From the NCBI GenBank assembly GCA_944385465.1, contig CALWXH010000108.1, forward strand, positions 1 through 34,023: a stretch of DNA of 34,023 nucleotides, read 5' to 3'. This stretch comes from an uncultured Oscillospiraceae bacterium (GTDB lineage Bacteria; Bacillota; Clostridia; Oscillospirales; Oscillospiraceae). The notes beneath the pieces were generated by a model. The model had not been told where the DNA came from. It ran no database searches and worked only from the letters and a program-made list of their open reading frames with translations. Positions 24,753 through 32,545 of this stretch are shown here, piece by piece. The position numbers were made by a program, and so were the translations under genes. Position 1 is the stretch's first letter, and the number at the start of each line of letters is the position of its first letter.

Positions 24753-26840
24753 ATGGAACTGAATTTAATTATGGTTACAACCCTGGAGACCCTCCTGGAT
24801 GCGGGCGGACGGGTGAATATCGCAGACCTGACAGAACGCCTTCGCATCTCCAGGCGTACCTTGAGCTACAACCTGTCCAAGTTGAACTATACGCTGGCCA
24901 AGGATGGGTACGCCCAGATTGTTCAGATGGACAAGCAGCTGTTGCTGGATCAGAACGGGTTGGATCAGCTGCGGGGCTGGCTCAGCAAGCAGCCGCTGAC
25001 CGATTACGTGCTCTCCGCCCAGGAGCGCAGGCTGTTGCTGTTGCTGAGCGCGGGGTTGATGGGAGAGCACACCTCGGTGGACTGGCTTTGCAAATGGATG
25101 AATGTCAGCCGGAATACCGTGTTGGGAGATCTCTCGGAACTGAAACAGAATTTGGGGGAGTATGGGCTGACCTTCTCCAGACAGGGGAGAAGGGGGTATC
25201 AAATCACGGGCGATGAGCTGACCTTGCGTTACTGCCTCTATGAGCACGCCTGTCAGGCGGAGACGGAGTTCATCAGCGCCTTGGTTGACCAAGTTTTTTT
25301 AGAGGCGGTCCGGCTGCATGGCAGCCCGGCCAGTGACCGGGTATCTCTATTTGTCTGGCTGGAGAGCATGATTCAGAAGTCAGAACAGTGCATTGAGGGA
25401 AAGTTCAATAACAATTCCATTACAGAAATCAGCTACTATATCATGATGATTATCTGCCGGGCGGGCAGAGGAATGCTCAGCTTGGACAGTGAAGAGATCA
25501 GGCCTACCCGGGAGTATCAGATGGCGCAGTCCATTGCCGGAATGCTGAAGAAGTGGAACATAGAACTGCCGGAAGAGGAGCGGCTGTACCTGGCCACAGT
25601 GTTGCTGGGAGCCAAGTTGTACAGCTACCATGAAGTGGCGCGGCAGGACAAAGTGGATCTGCGCGCCTTCGCCAACGAGCTGATCGACACGTTTGAGACG
25701 AAAGCATGTGTGCGCTTTAGTAACCGGGAGCAGCTGATCGATCAATTCATCGTCCACCTGCGGCCGCTGTACTACCGGTTGAGGTACCGGGTGAAAGTGC
25801 GCAACAGAATATATGGCGCCATCCGACGGGAATACCAGGGGATCTATGACCTGACTCGTCTGACGGTAAGCACCTTTGAAGACCGGTACGGCCTGAACAT
25901 CCCGGACGAGGAATTGGCCTATATCTCCGTGTACCTGCTTACGTGGTTGAAACGGCAGAATCTGAGCTGGGGGAATGGGGAGAGAACCGTACTCATCCTG
26001 TGTGGGGCCGGAGTGGGTACCTCACTGCTGCTGCGGCAGCAGATTTCAGAGATTCTTGGAATCGGGTACCAGTATGAAATCCATGATGTGAGAGAGCTGC
26101 CCGATTTGAAGCTGGCGATGTATGACCTGGTGGTGACCACAGTGGATCTGCCCACAGATTGTGATCACCTGATCAAAACAGATCCCATCCTGAGTGCGGC
26201 CCAGAAAGAGCAGCTGATGAAATGGAGCTTTTCCAAGCCGGGGAAAAACTCTGTGCAGAGGAAAGTGGAACAGGTGCTCACCGCGGTGGAAGCTCATGGC
26301 GGGGTGCCGGATCGGATGGGGCTGATGATAGACCTATACCGGGCCTTCGAACGTGACAACGATGCGGAACAGGGCCCTGGCCTGTGGGATGTGCTGACGC
26401 CGGATATGGTTCGGGTGAGTATGCGGCGATTTCAAGCGGCGGACGGTCTGCGGTTTGCCTGTGAGCGGCTGGAGGAAAAGGGGCTGGTGGAGCCAGGCTA
26501 TGCCCAGTCGGTTCAGGAGATCATCGAGCAGATGGGACTGTACGCGGAAATCTCTCCAGGTGTGCTTTTGGCTCACGCCAGACCCAGTGCAGGGGTAAAT
26601 GGAGTCGGCCTTGCCCTGACGGTGTTTCGTCAGCCTGTCAATTTTGAAACATGGGGGAAGAGCATCACGGCTATTTTTGCCCTTTGCACCCCGGACAACC
26701 AGTCCCATCTGCGGCTGATGCGGGATTTGATGAAGCTGCTGGACAGTGAGCGCATCCGCAGCATTTTGGTGGACTGCCCCTATCAGAATGCGGAGCGCTT
26801 GTACCGTTTTCTGCGCAAGGCGTTTGAAGGCAAACCATAA
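24753..26840 (+). CDS. PRD-containing transcriptional regulator (BglG/MtlR family)
   Basis: A 695-residue regulator starting at ATG 24753 (GGAGGG upstream). Order: two N-terminal HTH segments (about 8-50, VNIADLTERLRISRRTLSYNL; and about 90-135, TSVDWLCKWMNVSRNTVLGDL), PRD1 (about 190-290), PRD2 (about 300-400), an EIIB-like domain with C417 (LCGAGVGTS), and a C-terminal EIIA domain with H608 (LLAHARP). PTS components phosphorylate such proteins and so report substrate supply. PRD2 keeps H335 (VHLRPLYYRL), but the usual second histidine (AYIALHF type) is Tyr (AYISVYL), and PRD1 shows no clear histidine pair. Control may thus depend on the EIIB and EIIA domains. The EIIA domain resembles the operon's own EIIA. 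It likely activates the divergent promoters at 22245-22493. Confidence 0.93.
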   Translation: MELNLIMVTTLETLLDAGGRVNIADLTERLRISRRTLSYNLSKLNYTLAKDGYAQIVQMDKQLLLDQNGLDQLRGWLSKQPLTDYVLSAQERRLLLLLSAGLMGEHTSVDWLCKWMNVSRNTVLGDLSELKQNLGEYGLTFSRQGRRGYQITGDELTLRYCLYEHACQAETEFISALVDQVFLEAVRLHGSPASDRVSLFVWLESMIQKSEQCIEGKFNNNSITEISYYIMMIICRAGRGMLSLDSEEIRPTREYQMAQSIAGMLKKWNIELPEEERLYLATVLLGAKLYSYHEVARQDKVDLRAFANELIDTFETKACVRFSNREQLIDQFIVHLRPLYYRLRYRVKVRNRIYGAIRREYQGIYDLTRLTVSTFEDRYGLNIPDEELAYISVYLLTWLKRQNLSWGNGERTVLILCGAGVGTSLLLRQQISEILGIGYQYEIHDVRELPDLKLAMYDLVVTTVDLPTDCDHLIKTDPILSAAQKEQLMKWSFSKPGKNSVQRKVEQVLTAVEAHGGVPDRMGLMIDLYRAFERDNDAEQGPGLWDVLTPDMVRVSMRRFQAADGLRFACERLEEKGLVEPGYAQSVQEIIEQMGLYAEISPGVLLAHARPSAGVNGVGLALTVFRQPVNFETWGKSITAIFALCTPDNQSHLRLMRDLMKLLDSERIRSILVDCPYQNAERLYRFLRKAFEGKP

Positions 26841-26855
26841 TTGAGGAGGTACAAC

Positions 26856-28229
26856 ATGGAAAAATCAGTGGTATCCATTGTGAAGGCGCCTAATACCCCA
26901 GACGCAAAAGAAATGGATCAGATGATCCGCAAGGCCATCGATCTGATCGGCGGGATGAAAAAATTTGTCTCGCCTGGGGATACTGTGGTGATTAAGGGCA
27001 ATTTCTTTGCCCCATATCCCCCTCCTGTGATTGTGGACCGTCGGACGGTGGCGGCCCTGGTTCGGCAGCTGTACGAGGCGGGAGCAGGGCAGGTCACCCT
27101 GTGTGAAGCGGTGAGCGTGGGGACAAAACTGGGGCGGGGACAGAGCACAGCCTATGTGCTGGATGAGATGGGAGTCCGGGATGAGGCGGAAAAGGCCGGG
27201 GCCCGGGTGGTTTGCCTGGAAGACGAGGAACGCATCCAGGTGTCCATTCCAGACGGGAAATGCATCGGCCAGGTGGCCTATCCCAAGCTGATGTATGACT
27301 GCGATGTGCTCATTGACCTGCCCTGTATGAAGACGCACGGTATGACCCTGGTCACCCTGGGGATGAAGAACTTCCAGGGCATCCTCAACGACGAGGAAAA
27401 ATATTACGCCCATCGGGATGATTTCGAGCAGAAAATCGTGGATCTCTTCAAAATCCGGAAGCCGGATCTGACCCTGATTGACGGCATTACCGCCATGGAG
27501 GGCAACGGCGCGGGGGAGGGCGGCCTGCCTCACCCCATGAACCTGTATATTGCCAGCGCCGATGTGGTGGCAGCCGACAGCGTGGCCATTGCCTGTATGG
27601 GCATTGAGGATGTTTTCTCTGTGGCGTTTAACCGGATTGCCGACTATGACGCGGTGGGCAACGGGAAGCTGGAGAACATCGATGTGGTGGGCAGCCAAAT
27701 CGATGAGGTGAAAGAGGAGTTCCTGCTGCCAGATGCTTATCGTTATCCCGATGACCGCATGGTGACAGGTACTTATCAGAATATTGATTTCCGGATCGGC
27801 GGGGCCTGTAAGCAGTGCTGGAATATGGCCGGAGGCATGGGGCGTATGCTCTCCAAGATTCCCCAGGAGCGGTTTACGGTGCTGGTGGGCAGCGATCCCA
27901 AGCTTCCCAATGGGATCACAACCCCGCTGGAAAATGTCATTGTGCTGGGAGACTGTGCCTGCGCCGCCACCGGGTGCATCAAGGAGTTGCGCAACAAGAT
28001 GCTCCTGGAGGAAAAGGGCGTCATGGCTCCCGGCTGCCCGCCCTATCGCCCGGCTACCGCGATTGTAGAGAGATATCTCGCCCAGCGCGGTTTGCTGAAC
28101 AAAGAGGCCGGGAAAGCGGGGGCACAGAAGAAGACGCAGCAGTTTTTTGATTACTACAAGAAGATCGACCCCACCTGGAAGCCGAAGAGCGAACAGAAAA
28201 AAACTGAGACTGAGGAGGATGCGACATGA
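26856..28229 (+). CDS. DUF362 protein with a C-terminal cysteine set
   Basis: A 457-residue protein starting at ATG 26856, seven bases after GAGGAGG (an in-frame TTG at 26841 is too early). It is 15 bases after the regulator. The DUF362 core is recognised by DTVVIKGNF, the KTHGMTLVTLGMKNFQG segment (159-175) and ADVVAADSVAIACMG (235-249). The C-terminal 150 residues add C318 and C321 (CKQC), C367, C369, C374 and C394, enough ligands for an iron-sulfur cluster. The last 40 residues are Lys/Glu-rich. DUF362 proteins have no agreed function; some are fused to ferredoxin domains. Its place next to flavoproteins suggests an electron-transfer or redox-maturation role. This is inference. Confidence 0.85.
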   Translation: MEKSVVSIVKAPNTPDAKEMDQMIRKAIDLIGGMKKFVSPGDTVVIKGNFFAPYPPPVIVDRRTVAALVRQLYEAGAGQVTLCEAVSVGTKLGRGQSTAYVLDEMGVRDEAEKAGARVVCLEDEERIQVSIPDGKCIGQVAYPKLMYDCDVLIDLPCMKTHGMTLVTLGMKNFQGILNDEEKYYAHRDDFEQKIVDLFKIRKPDLTLIDGITAMEGNGAGEGGLPHPMNLYIASADVVAADSVAIACMGIEDVFSVAFNRIADYDAVGNGKLENIDVVGSQIDEVKEEFLLPDAYRYPDDRMVTGTYQNIDFRIGGACKQCWNMAGGMGRMLSKIPQERFTVLVGSDPKLPNGITTPLENVIVLGDCACAATGCIKELRNKMLLEEKGVMAPGCPPYRPATAIVERYLAQRGLLNKEAGKAGAQKKTQQFFDYYKKIDPTWKPKSEQKKTETEEDAT

Positions 28230-29656
28230 GTGCGTGTATTCAGGATCTGAAGGCCATGTTGGGCGAGGAGCGCGTGGTGACGGATGAGGCGGTGCTGCGT
28301 CTGTACGACGGCTTCAACCGCAGCTATGAGAAATCCTTCGGCGTGTGTATGACAGTACCTCCGGTGGCCATTGTGTTTGTGGAGAGCACGCAGGAGATAT
28401 CCCAGGTGCTGCGTTACTGCAACGAGCACAGAATCAACGTGATTCCCCGGGCGGGCGCCTCCTCCGCGGAGGGGCTGCTGGAGACCTGGGTGGAAGGTTC
28501 CGTGGTGGTGGACTGCACCCGTATGAACAAGCTGCTGGAACTGGACACCTACAATATGATGGCCACAGTGCAGTGCGGCTATCCCCTGGAGGAGCTGGAA
28601 CGGCAGGCCAATCAGCACAAGCTGACCACCGGGCACAGTCCCCAGTCCCGCCCGCTGGCCATGATGGGGGGACTGGTAGCCACCCGGAGCATTGGACAAT
28701 TTTCTACGTATTATGGCGGCATTGAAGATATGGTGTGCGGCCTGGAGGCTGTAATGGCCGACGGGCGGATCGTGCGCATCCGCAATGTGCCCCGCCGCTC
28801 TGCCGGCCCGGATCTGCGGCACCTGTTTTTGGGCAGCGAAGGCGGCATCGGGCTTATCACAGAGGTCACTGTGAAGCTATTCCCATACTACCCGGAGCAC
28901 ATGTGGATGGGCGGCTATATCGTGGACAACATCGACATTGGTTTTGCGGCCATCCGGGACGTCATGGTGGAGGGATATAAGCCAGCTGTGATCCGCCTGT
29001 ACGACAAATCTGACATGGACCACAACTTCGGCAGCGTCAAACTGAAAGAGCAGGAAGCGTTTATGTTTTTCACCGCCGAAGGGCCCCAGGAGATTTCCCA
29101 GGGGACCGGTGCGGGGATTGACCGCGTCGCCAGACGGCATGGAGCCCGGTACATCGGAACCCAGGCGGTGGAGCACTGGATGGAACACCGCAACGATCTG
29201 TGTAAAACGGTAGGAGCGGAAGAGACAGACCGGAGACATCGGGAGACCCAGGTCTTTTATGCCACACTGGAGATCAGCGCCAGCTGGAGTGACATTGTGA
29301 AGATTTACCGGGATGTGATGGCCAATGTGCCGGGCAAGATTGAGAACCTGGTGATGCTGGGCGGCCATGTGTCCCACAGCTATATCAACGGGACAAACAT
29401 CTACTTCGTCTATCAGCTGAAGATGAATGCGCCTGAGACCTCCGAACAGGAGCAGATGGCCTTGATCCGCGCCATCTGCGACGAGGTGATCAAGTACCCC
29501 ACCGGCGGCGTGGTACACCATCACGGTATGGGCAAGCAGCGTGTGTGCTACGCTCGGCAGGAGCATGGCAGCTCTTACTGCCTGATGGAGGAGTTGAAGC
29601 GTACCTTCGATCCCAACCAGATCCTGAACCGGGGTGTGCTTCTGTCCAAAGAATAA
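28226..29656 (+). CDS. FAD-binding oxidoreductase, alkyl-DHAP-synthase/GlcD superfamily
   Basis: A 476-residue flavoprotein of the vanillyl-alcohol-oxidase superfamily. ATG 28226 overlaps the DUF362 stop (ATGA), so they are coupled. The FAD domain includes PRAGASSAEGLLETWVEGSV, with the phosphate-binding loop at about 73-85, and GHSPQSRPLAMMGGLVATRSIGQ. It then has RRSAGPDLRHLFLGSEGGIGLITEVTVK. Near the C-terminus H431-H432-H433-G-M-G-K is present, the motif of alkyldihydroxyacetonephosphate synthase, followed by FDPNQILNRGVLL. In that enzyme the histidines handle a phosphorylated three-carbon substrate. Ordinary ether-lipid synthesis would not explain a place in a PTS operon, so I propose a role on a phosphorylated, PTS-derived compound. 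A simple dehydrogenase of an unphosphorylated acid is the alternative. Confidence 0.87.
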   Translation: MSACIQDLKAMLGEERVVTDEAVLRLYDGFNRSYEKSFGVCMTVPPVAIVFVESTQEISQVLRYCNEHRINVIPRAGASSAEGLLETWVEGSVVVDCTRMNKLLELDTYNMMATVQCGYPLEELERQANQHKLTTGHSPQSRPLAMMGGLVATRSIGQFSTYYGGIEDMVCGLEAVMADGRIVRIRNVPRRSAGPDLRHLFLGSEGGIGLITEVTVKLFPYYPEHMWMGGYIVDNIDIGFAAIRDVMVEGYKPAVIRLYDKSDMDHNFGSVKLKEQEAFMFFTAEGPQEISQGTGAGIDRVARRHGARYIGTQAVEHWMEHRNDLCKTVGAEETDRRHRETQVFYATLEISASWSDIVKIYRDVMANVPGKIENLVMLGGHVSHSYINGTNIYFVYQLKMNAPETSEQEQMALIRAICDEVIKYPTGGVVHHHGMGKQRVCYARQEHGSSYCLMEELKRTFDPNQILNRGVLLSKE

Positions 29657-29668
29657 GGGGGCGTTCTC

Positions 29669-31369
29669 ATGCGGTTGCAGGGAAAGGCGGTCTCACCTGG
29701 ATACGCGGTGGGCGAGGCCTATTGCTATGAGAGAGCGGTCTTAAAAGCGCCTCAGACATATCTTGAAAGCGGAGAAGCGGAGGCGGCCTGGAAGATTTTT
29801 CTGAGCGGAAGACAGGCCGCGATTCAGGAGCTGGAGCGGCTCAAGGAACAGCCCGGCACAGCGGAGAGCGCCAAGCGCGTGATGGCGGCGCACACAGATA
29901 TCTTAAAGGACCGGGCTTTGGAAAAAGCCATCCGCAAGCGCATAGAGCAGGAACGCAGGAATGCGCTCTGGGCGGTGGAGCTGGTCTATGACCACTACAA
30001 GCAGATCATGGAAAACGCAAAGGATCCGCTGTTTCGGGAACGGGCGGCAGACTTTGAGGATACCAAAGGCAGGCTGCTGCGTTGCTGCCAGGGAATTCCG
30101 GAGCAGGATCTAAGCGCTTTGGGCAAACCGGTGATCCTGGTCTGCGGCGACCTGATGCCCTCTGACACGGCCAACCTGGATCGGGAACATGTGCTGGCCA
30201 TCGTCACGCAAGTGGGGGGCGAGACCTCTCACAGCGCCATTCTGGCCCGCAATTACGGGATTCCCGCCGTGCTGGGGGTGCCTGATGTGATGCGGCAGGT
30301 GTGTTCCGGAGACACCGTTGCGGTGGACGGGGCAGACGGTAGCGTGTTTGTCCGGCCGGATGAACAGATCTGCCAGAACTATCGTCAGAAGCGGGAGCGC
30401 TATCTGGAACAGGTCAAACAGGACGCGGTATGGAAGCACGTGCCGTGCAGAACTGCGGACGGTGCTGAGGTGGAGATCTGCCTGAATATCGCTTCCGATG
30501 ATGCCCTAGACGGGGAGAACCTGGAGGGAATCCACGGAGTGGGATTGCTGCGCACGGAGTTTCTCTATATGCACAGCGATCATCTGCCCACGGAGGAGGA
30601 GCAGATGCGTGCCTATCAGCACGTACTGCAAGCGGCAAAGGGAAAGCCGGTGATTCTGCGCACGCTGGATATCGGCGGAGATAAAACTCTGGACTATTTT
30701 GAACTGCCCCGGGAAAACAACCCTTTCCTGGGGGAGCGCGCCATCCGGCTGTGCCTGCACCATCCGGAGATCTTCCAGACGCAGCTGCGGGCGGCCCTGC
30801 GGGCTTCGGTGAGTGGAGAGCTCTGGCTGATGTTCCCCATGATTGGCAGCATGGAAGATATCCGCACGGTGAAAAAGCAGTTGGAGCAGGCCAGGCACAC
30901 CCTGGAGGAGCGGGGCCAATCCTATGGCGCAAATGTGAAAGTAGGGATCATGATCGAGATTCCATCCATCGCCATCCTGGCAGATCAGGCGGCACAGGAA
31001 GTGGATTTTGCCAGCATTGGATCCAATGATCTGGTACAGTATCTGGAGGCGGCAGACCGGATGAATCCGGCGGTGGCCCGCTACTATGAGAGCTGGAGCC
31101 CGGCGGTCTACCGGCTGATCGGACTGGTGTCCCGGGAGTTTGAAAAGGCGGGGAAAGTTCTGTCGGTGTGCGGTGAGATGGCGGGAGATCCGGAGCAGGC
31201 GCTGATTCTGGCGGGGTTGGGCCTGCGTAAGCTGTCCATGAATCCGGGCATGGTGTCCCAGGTGAAAAAGACGCTGGCGCAGTACCCGTTGTCCCGCCTG
31301 CGGGAACTGGCCCAGGCCGCCTGTCAATGCGGAAGCGCGGAAGAAGTTCATCAATTGTTCCAAGCATAA
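29669..31369 (+). CDS. ptsI: PTS Enzyme I (phosphoenolpyruvate-protein phosphotransferase)
   Basis: A 566-residue EI that starts the phosphorelay by taking phosphate from phosphoenolpyruvate. ATG 29669 follows AAGGGGG by eight bases and lies 12 bases after the flavoprotein. The N-terminal part has H188 in GGETSHSAILARNYGIPA (the phosphorylated histidine). The PEP-binding barrel shows R332 (ILRTLDIGGDK), FLGERAIRLCL, R-A-A-L-R-A-S, MFPMIGSMEDI, GIMIEIPSIAILAD, SIGSNDLVQYLEAADR and catalytic C501 (SVCGEMAGD). The length fits the family (570-575). Finding EI with HPr inside a substrate-specific operon is unusual. Either this is the only general EI of the cell, or a dedicated second copy. Confidence 0.96.
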   Translation: MRLQGKAVSPGYAVGEAYCYERAVLKAPQTYLESGEAEAAWKIFLSGRQAAIQELERLKEQPGTAESAKRVMAAHTDILKDRALEKAIRKRIEQERRNALWAVELVYDHYKQIMENAKDPLFRERAADFEDTKGRLLRCCQGIPEQDLSALGKPVILVCGDLMPSDTANLDREHVLAIVTQVGGETSHSAILARNYGIPAVLGVPDVMRQVCSGDTVAVDGADGSVFVRPDEQICQNYRQKRERYLEQVKQDAVWKHVPCRTADGAEVEICLNIASDDALDGENLEGIHGVGLLRTEFLYMHSDHLPTEEEQMRAYQHVLQAAKGKPVILRTLDIGGDKTLDYFELPRENNPFLGERAIRLCLHHPEIFQTQLRAALRASVSGELWLMFPMIGSMEDIRTVKKQLEQARHTLEERGQSYGANVKVGIMIEIPSIAILADQAAQEVDFASIGSNDLVQYLEAADRMNPAVARYYESWSPAVYRLIGLVSREFEKAGKVLSVCGEMAGDPEQALILAGLGLRKLSMNPGMVSQVKKTLAQYPLSRLRELAQAACQCGSAEEVHQLFQA

Positions 31370-31391
31370 AGGGAAAGGAGCACAGACATCC

Positions 31392-31658
31392 ATGTGCAGC
31401 AAGACGGTGACGATTGTGAATCCATCAGGCCTTCATGCCAGACCGGCCTCGGATTTTGTGGCGAAGGCAGAGAGGTTTGACAGCGAGATCCAGCTGGCTC
31501 GTCCGGGGGAAGATCCTGTGGATGCCAAGTCCATTGTGATGCTGCTCACCTTGGGCCTGTGCCAAGGCGAGCAGGCGATCCTCTCGGCGGAAGGCTCGGA
31601 TGAGGAAAGAGCGGTGGAAGAGCTGTCAGCCATGATTGCCGACGGGTTCGGGGAGTGA
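31392..31658 (+). CDS. ptsH: PTS phosphocarrier protein HPr
   Basis: An 88-residue HPr starting at ATG 31392 after GGAAAGGAG. H15 (GLHARPAS) is the PEP-dependent phosphorylation site. S47 in DAKSIVMLLTLGL corresponds to Ser46, the HPr-kinase site, shifted by one residue because of the loop RPGEDPVDAK. Both sites are intact, so it can carry phosphate and could also take part in catabolite control. It follows EI by 22 bases, ends the operon and is followed by a terminator. Cys2 and the acidic C-terminus are not typical of housekeeping HPr. Confidence 0.95.
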   Translation: MCSKTVTIVNPSGLHARPASDFVAKAERFDSEIQLARPGEDPVDAKSIVMLLTLGLCQGEQAILSAEGSDEERAVEELSAMIADGFGE

Positions 31659-31671
31659 CGCGAGCGACAAA

Positions 31672-31724
31672 AGACCGGGGGGGGAGCGCATAACATCCAG
31701 CGCGAAGCCCCCGGTCTATTTTTA
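31672..31724 (+). terminator. Terminator of the PTS operon
   Basis: AGACCGGGGG (31672-31681) and CCCCCGGTCT (31708-31717) form a 10-bp stem with a large loop, followed by ATTTTTA. It lies 14 bases after the HPr stop. Confidence 0.82.
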
Positions 31725-31750
31725 CTGGCAGTTTGATTGAAACGCCGGCC

Positions 31751-32545
31751 TCACCCCAGCAGCAGCTTGTCGTCCGCCTCGCTGGAGCCGGTGACCTGGC
31801 CGAACTTGGCAAGCAGATCCTCTACGGTGAGCTTTTTCTTCTCCTCGCCGGAGATGTCCAGGGCGATCTGACCCTCGTACATCATGATCAGCCGGTTGCC
31901 GTGGTCGATGGCGTCCCGCATGTTGTGGGTGATCATCAGGGTGGTGAGGTGGTCCCGCTGGACGATCTTCTCCGTGGCCTCCAGCACTTTGGCCGCCGTC
32001 TTGGGATCCAGGGCGGCGGTGTGCTCATCCAGCAGGAGCAGCTTGGGCTTCACCAGGCTGGCCATGAGCAGGGTGAGGGCCTGGCGCTGGCCGCCGGAGA
32101 GCAGGCCCACCTTTGCCGTCAGCCGGTCCTCCAGGCCCAGGTCCAGGATCTTCAGCAGCTCCCGGTACTCCTCCCGCTCGGCCCGGGTGATGCCCCGGCG
32201 CAGGGTGCGGCGGCTGCCCCGGCGCTTTGCCAGGGCCAGGTTCTCCTCGATCTGCATGGTGGCGGCGGTGCCGGTCATGGGGTCCTGGAAGACCCGGCCG
32301 ATGTACTTGGCCCGCTTGTGCTCCGGCAGCCGGGTGACGTCCACCCCGCCGATGGTGATGGACCCCTCGTCGGGGAAGTAGGTGCCCGCCACCGTGTTGA
32401 GCAGAGTGGACTTGCCGGCGCCGTTGCCGCCGATGACGGTGACGAAATCCCCCTCGTCCAGGTGGAGGGACACCCCCCGCAGGGCCGCCTTTTCATTGAC
32501 GGTGCCGGCGTTGAAGGTCTTGTGGATAGCTTGGATGTCAAGCAT
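31751..32545 (-). CDS. ABC transporter ATP-binding protein (COG1101-like)
   Basis: A 264-residue ATPase that powers the membrane permease encoded next to it. ATG 32545 follows GGAGGGG. Walker A is G39-G-N-G-A-G-K-S-T47, the Q-loop is at Q87 (VFQDPMTGTAATM), the signature is LSGGQRQ (149-155), and Walker B is LLLLDEHTAALD with D173/E174. Then comes the H-loop MITHNM. The closest family I recognise is the ATPase of the TrpXYZ-type/COG2984-COG4120-COG1101 transporters, which use a lipoprotein that binds tryptophan or other aromatic and small ligands. Its start overlaps the permease gene by 8 bases. The substrate cannot be read from the ATPase. Confidence 0.92.
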   Translation of the reverse strand: MLDIQAIHKTFNAGTVNEKAALRGVSLHLDEGDFVTVIGGNGAGKSTLLNTVAGTYFPDEGSITIGGVDVTRLPEHKRAKYIGRVFQDPMTGTAATMQIEENLALAKRRGSRRTLRRGITRAEREEYRELLKILDLGLEDRLTAKVGLLSGGQRQALTLLMASLVKPKLLLLDEHTAALDPKTAAKVLEATEKIVQRDHLTTLMITHNMRDAIDHGNRLIMMYEGQIALDISGEEKKKLTVEDLLAKFGQVTGSSEADDKLLLG

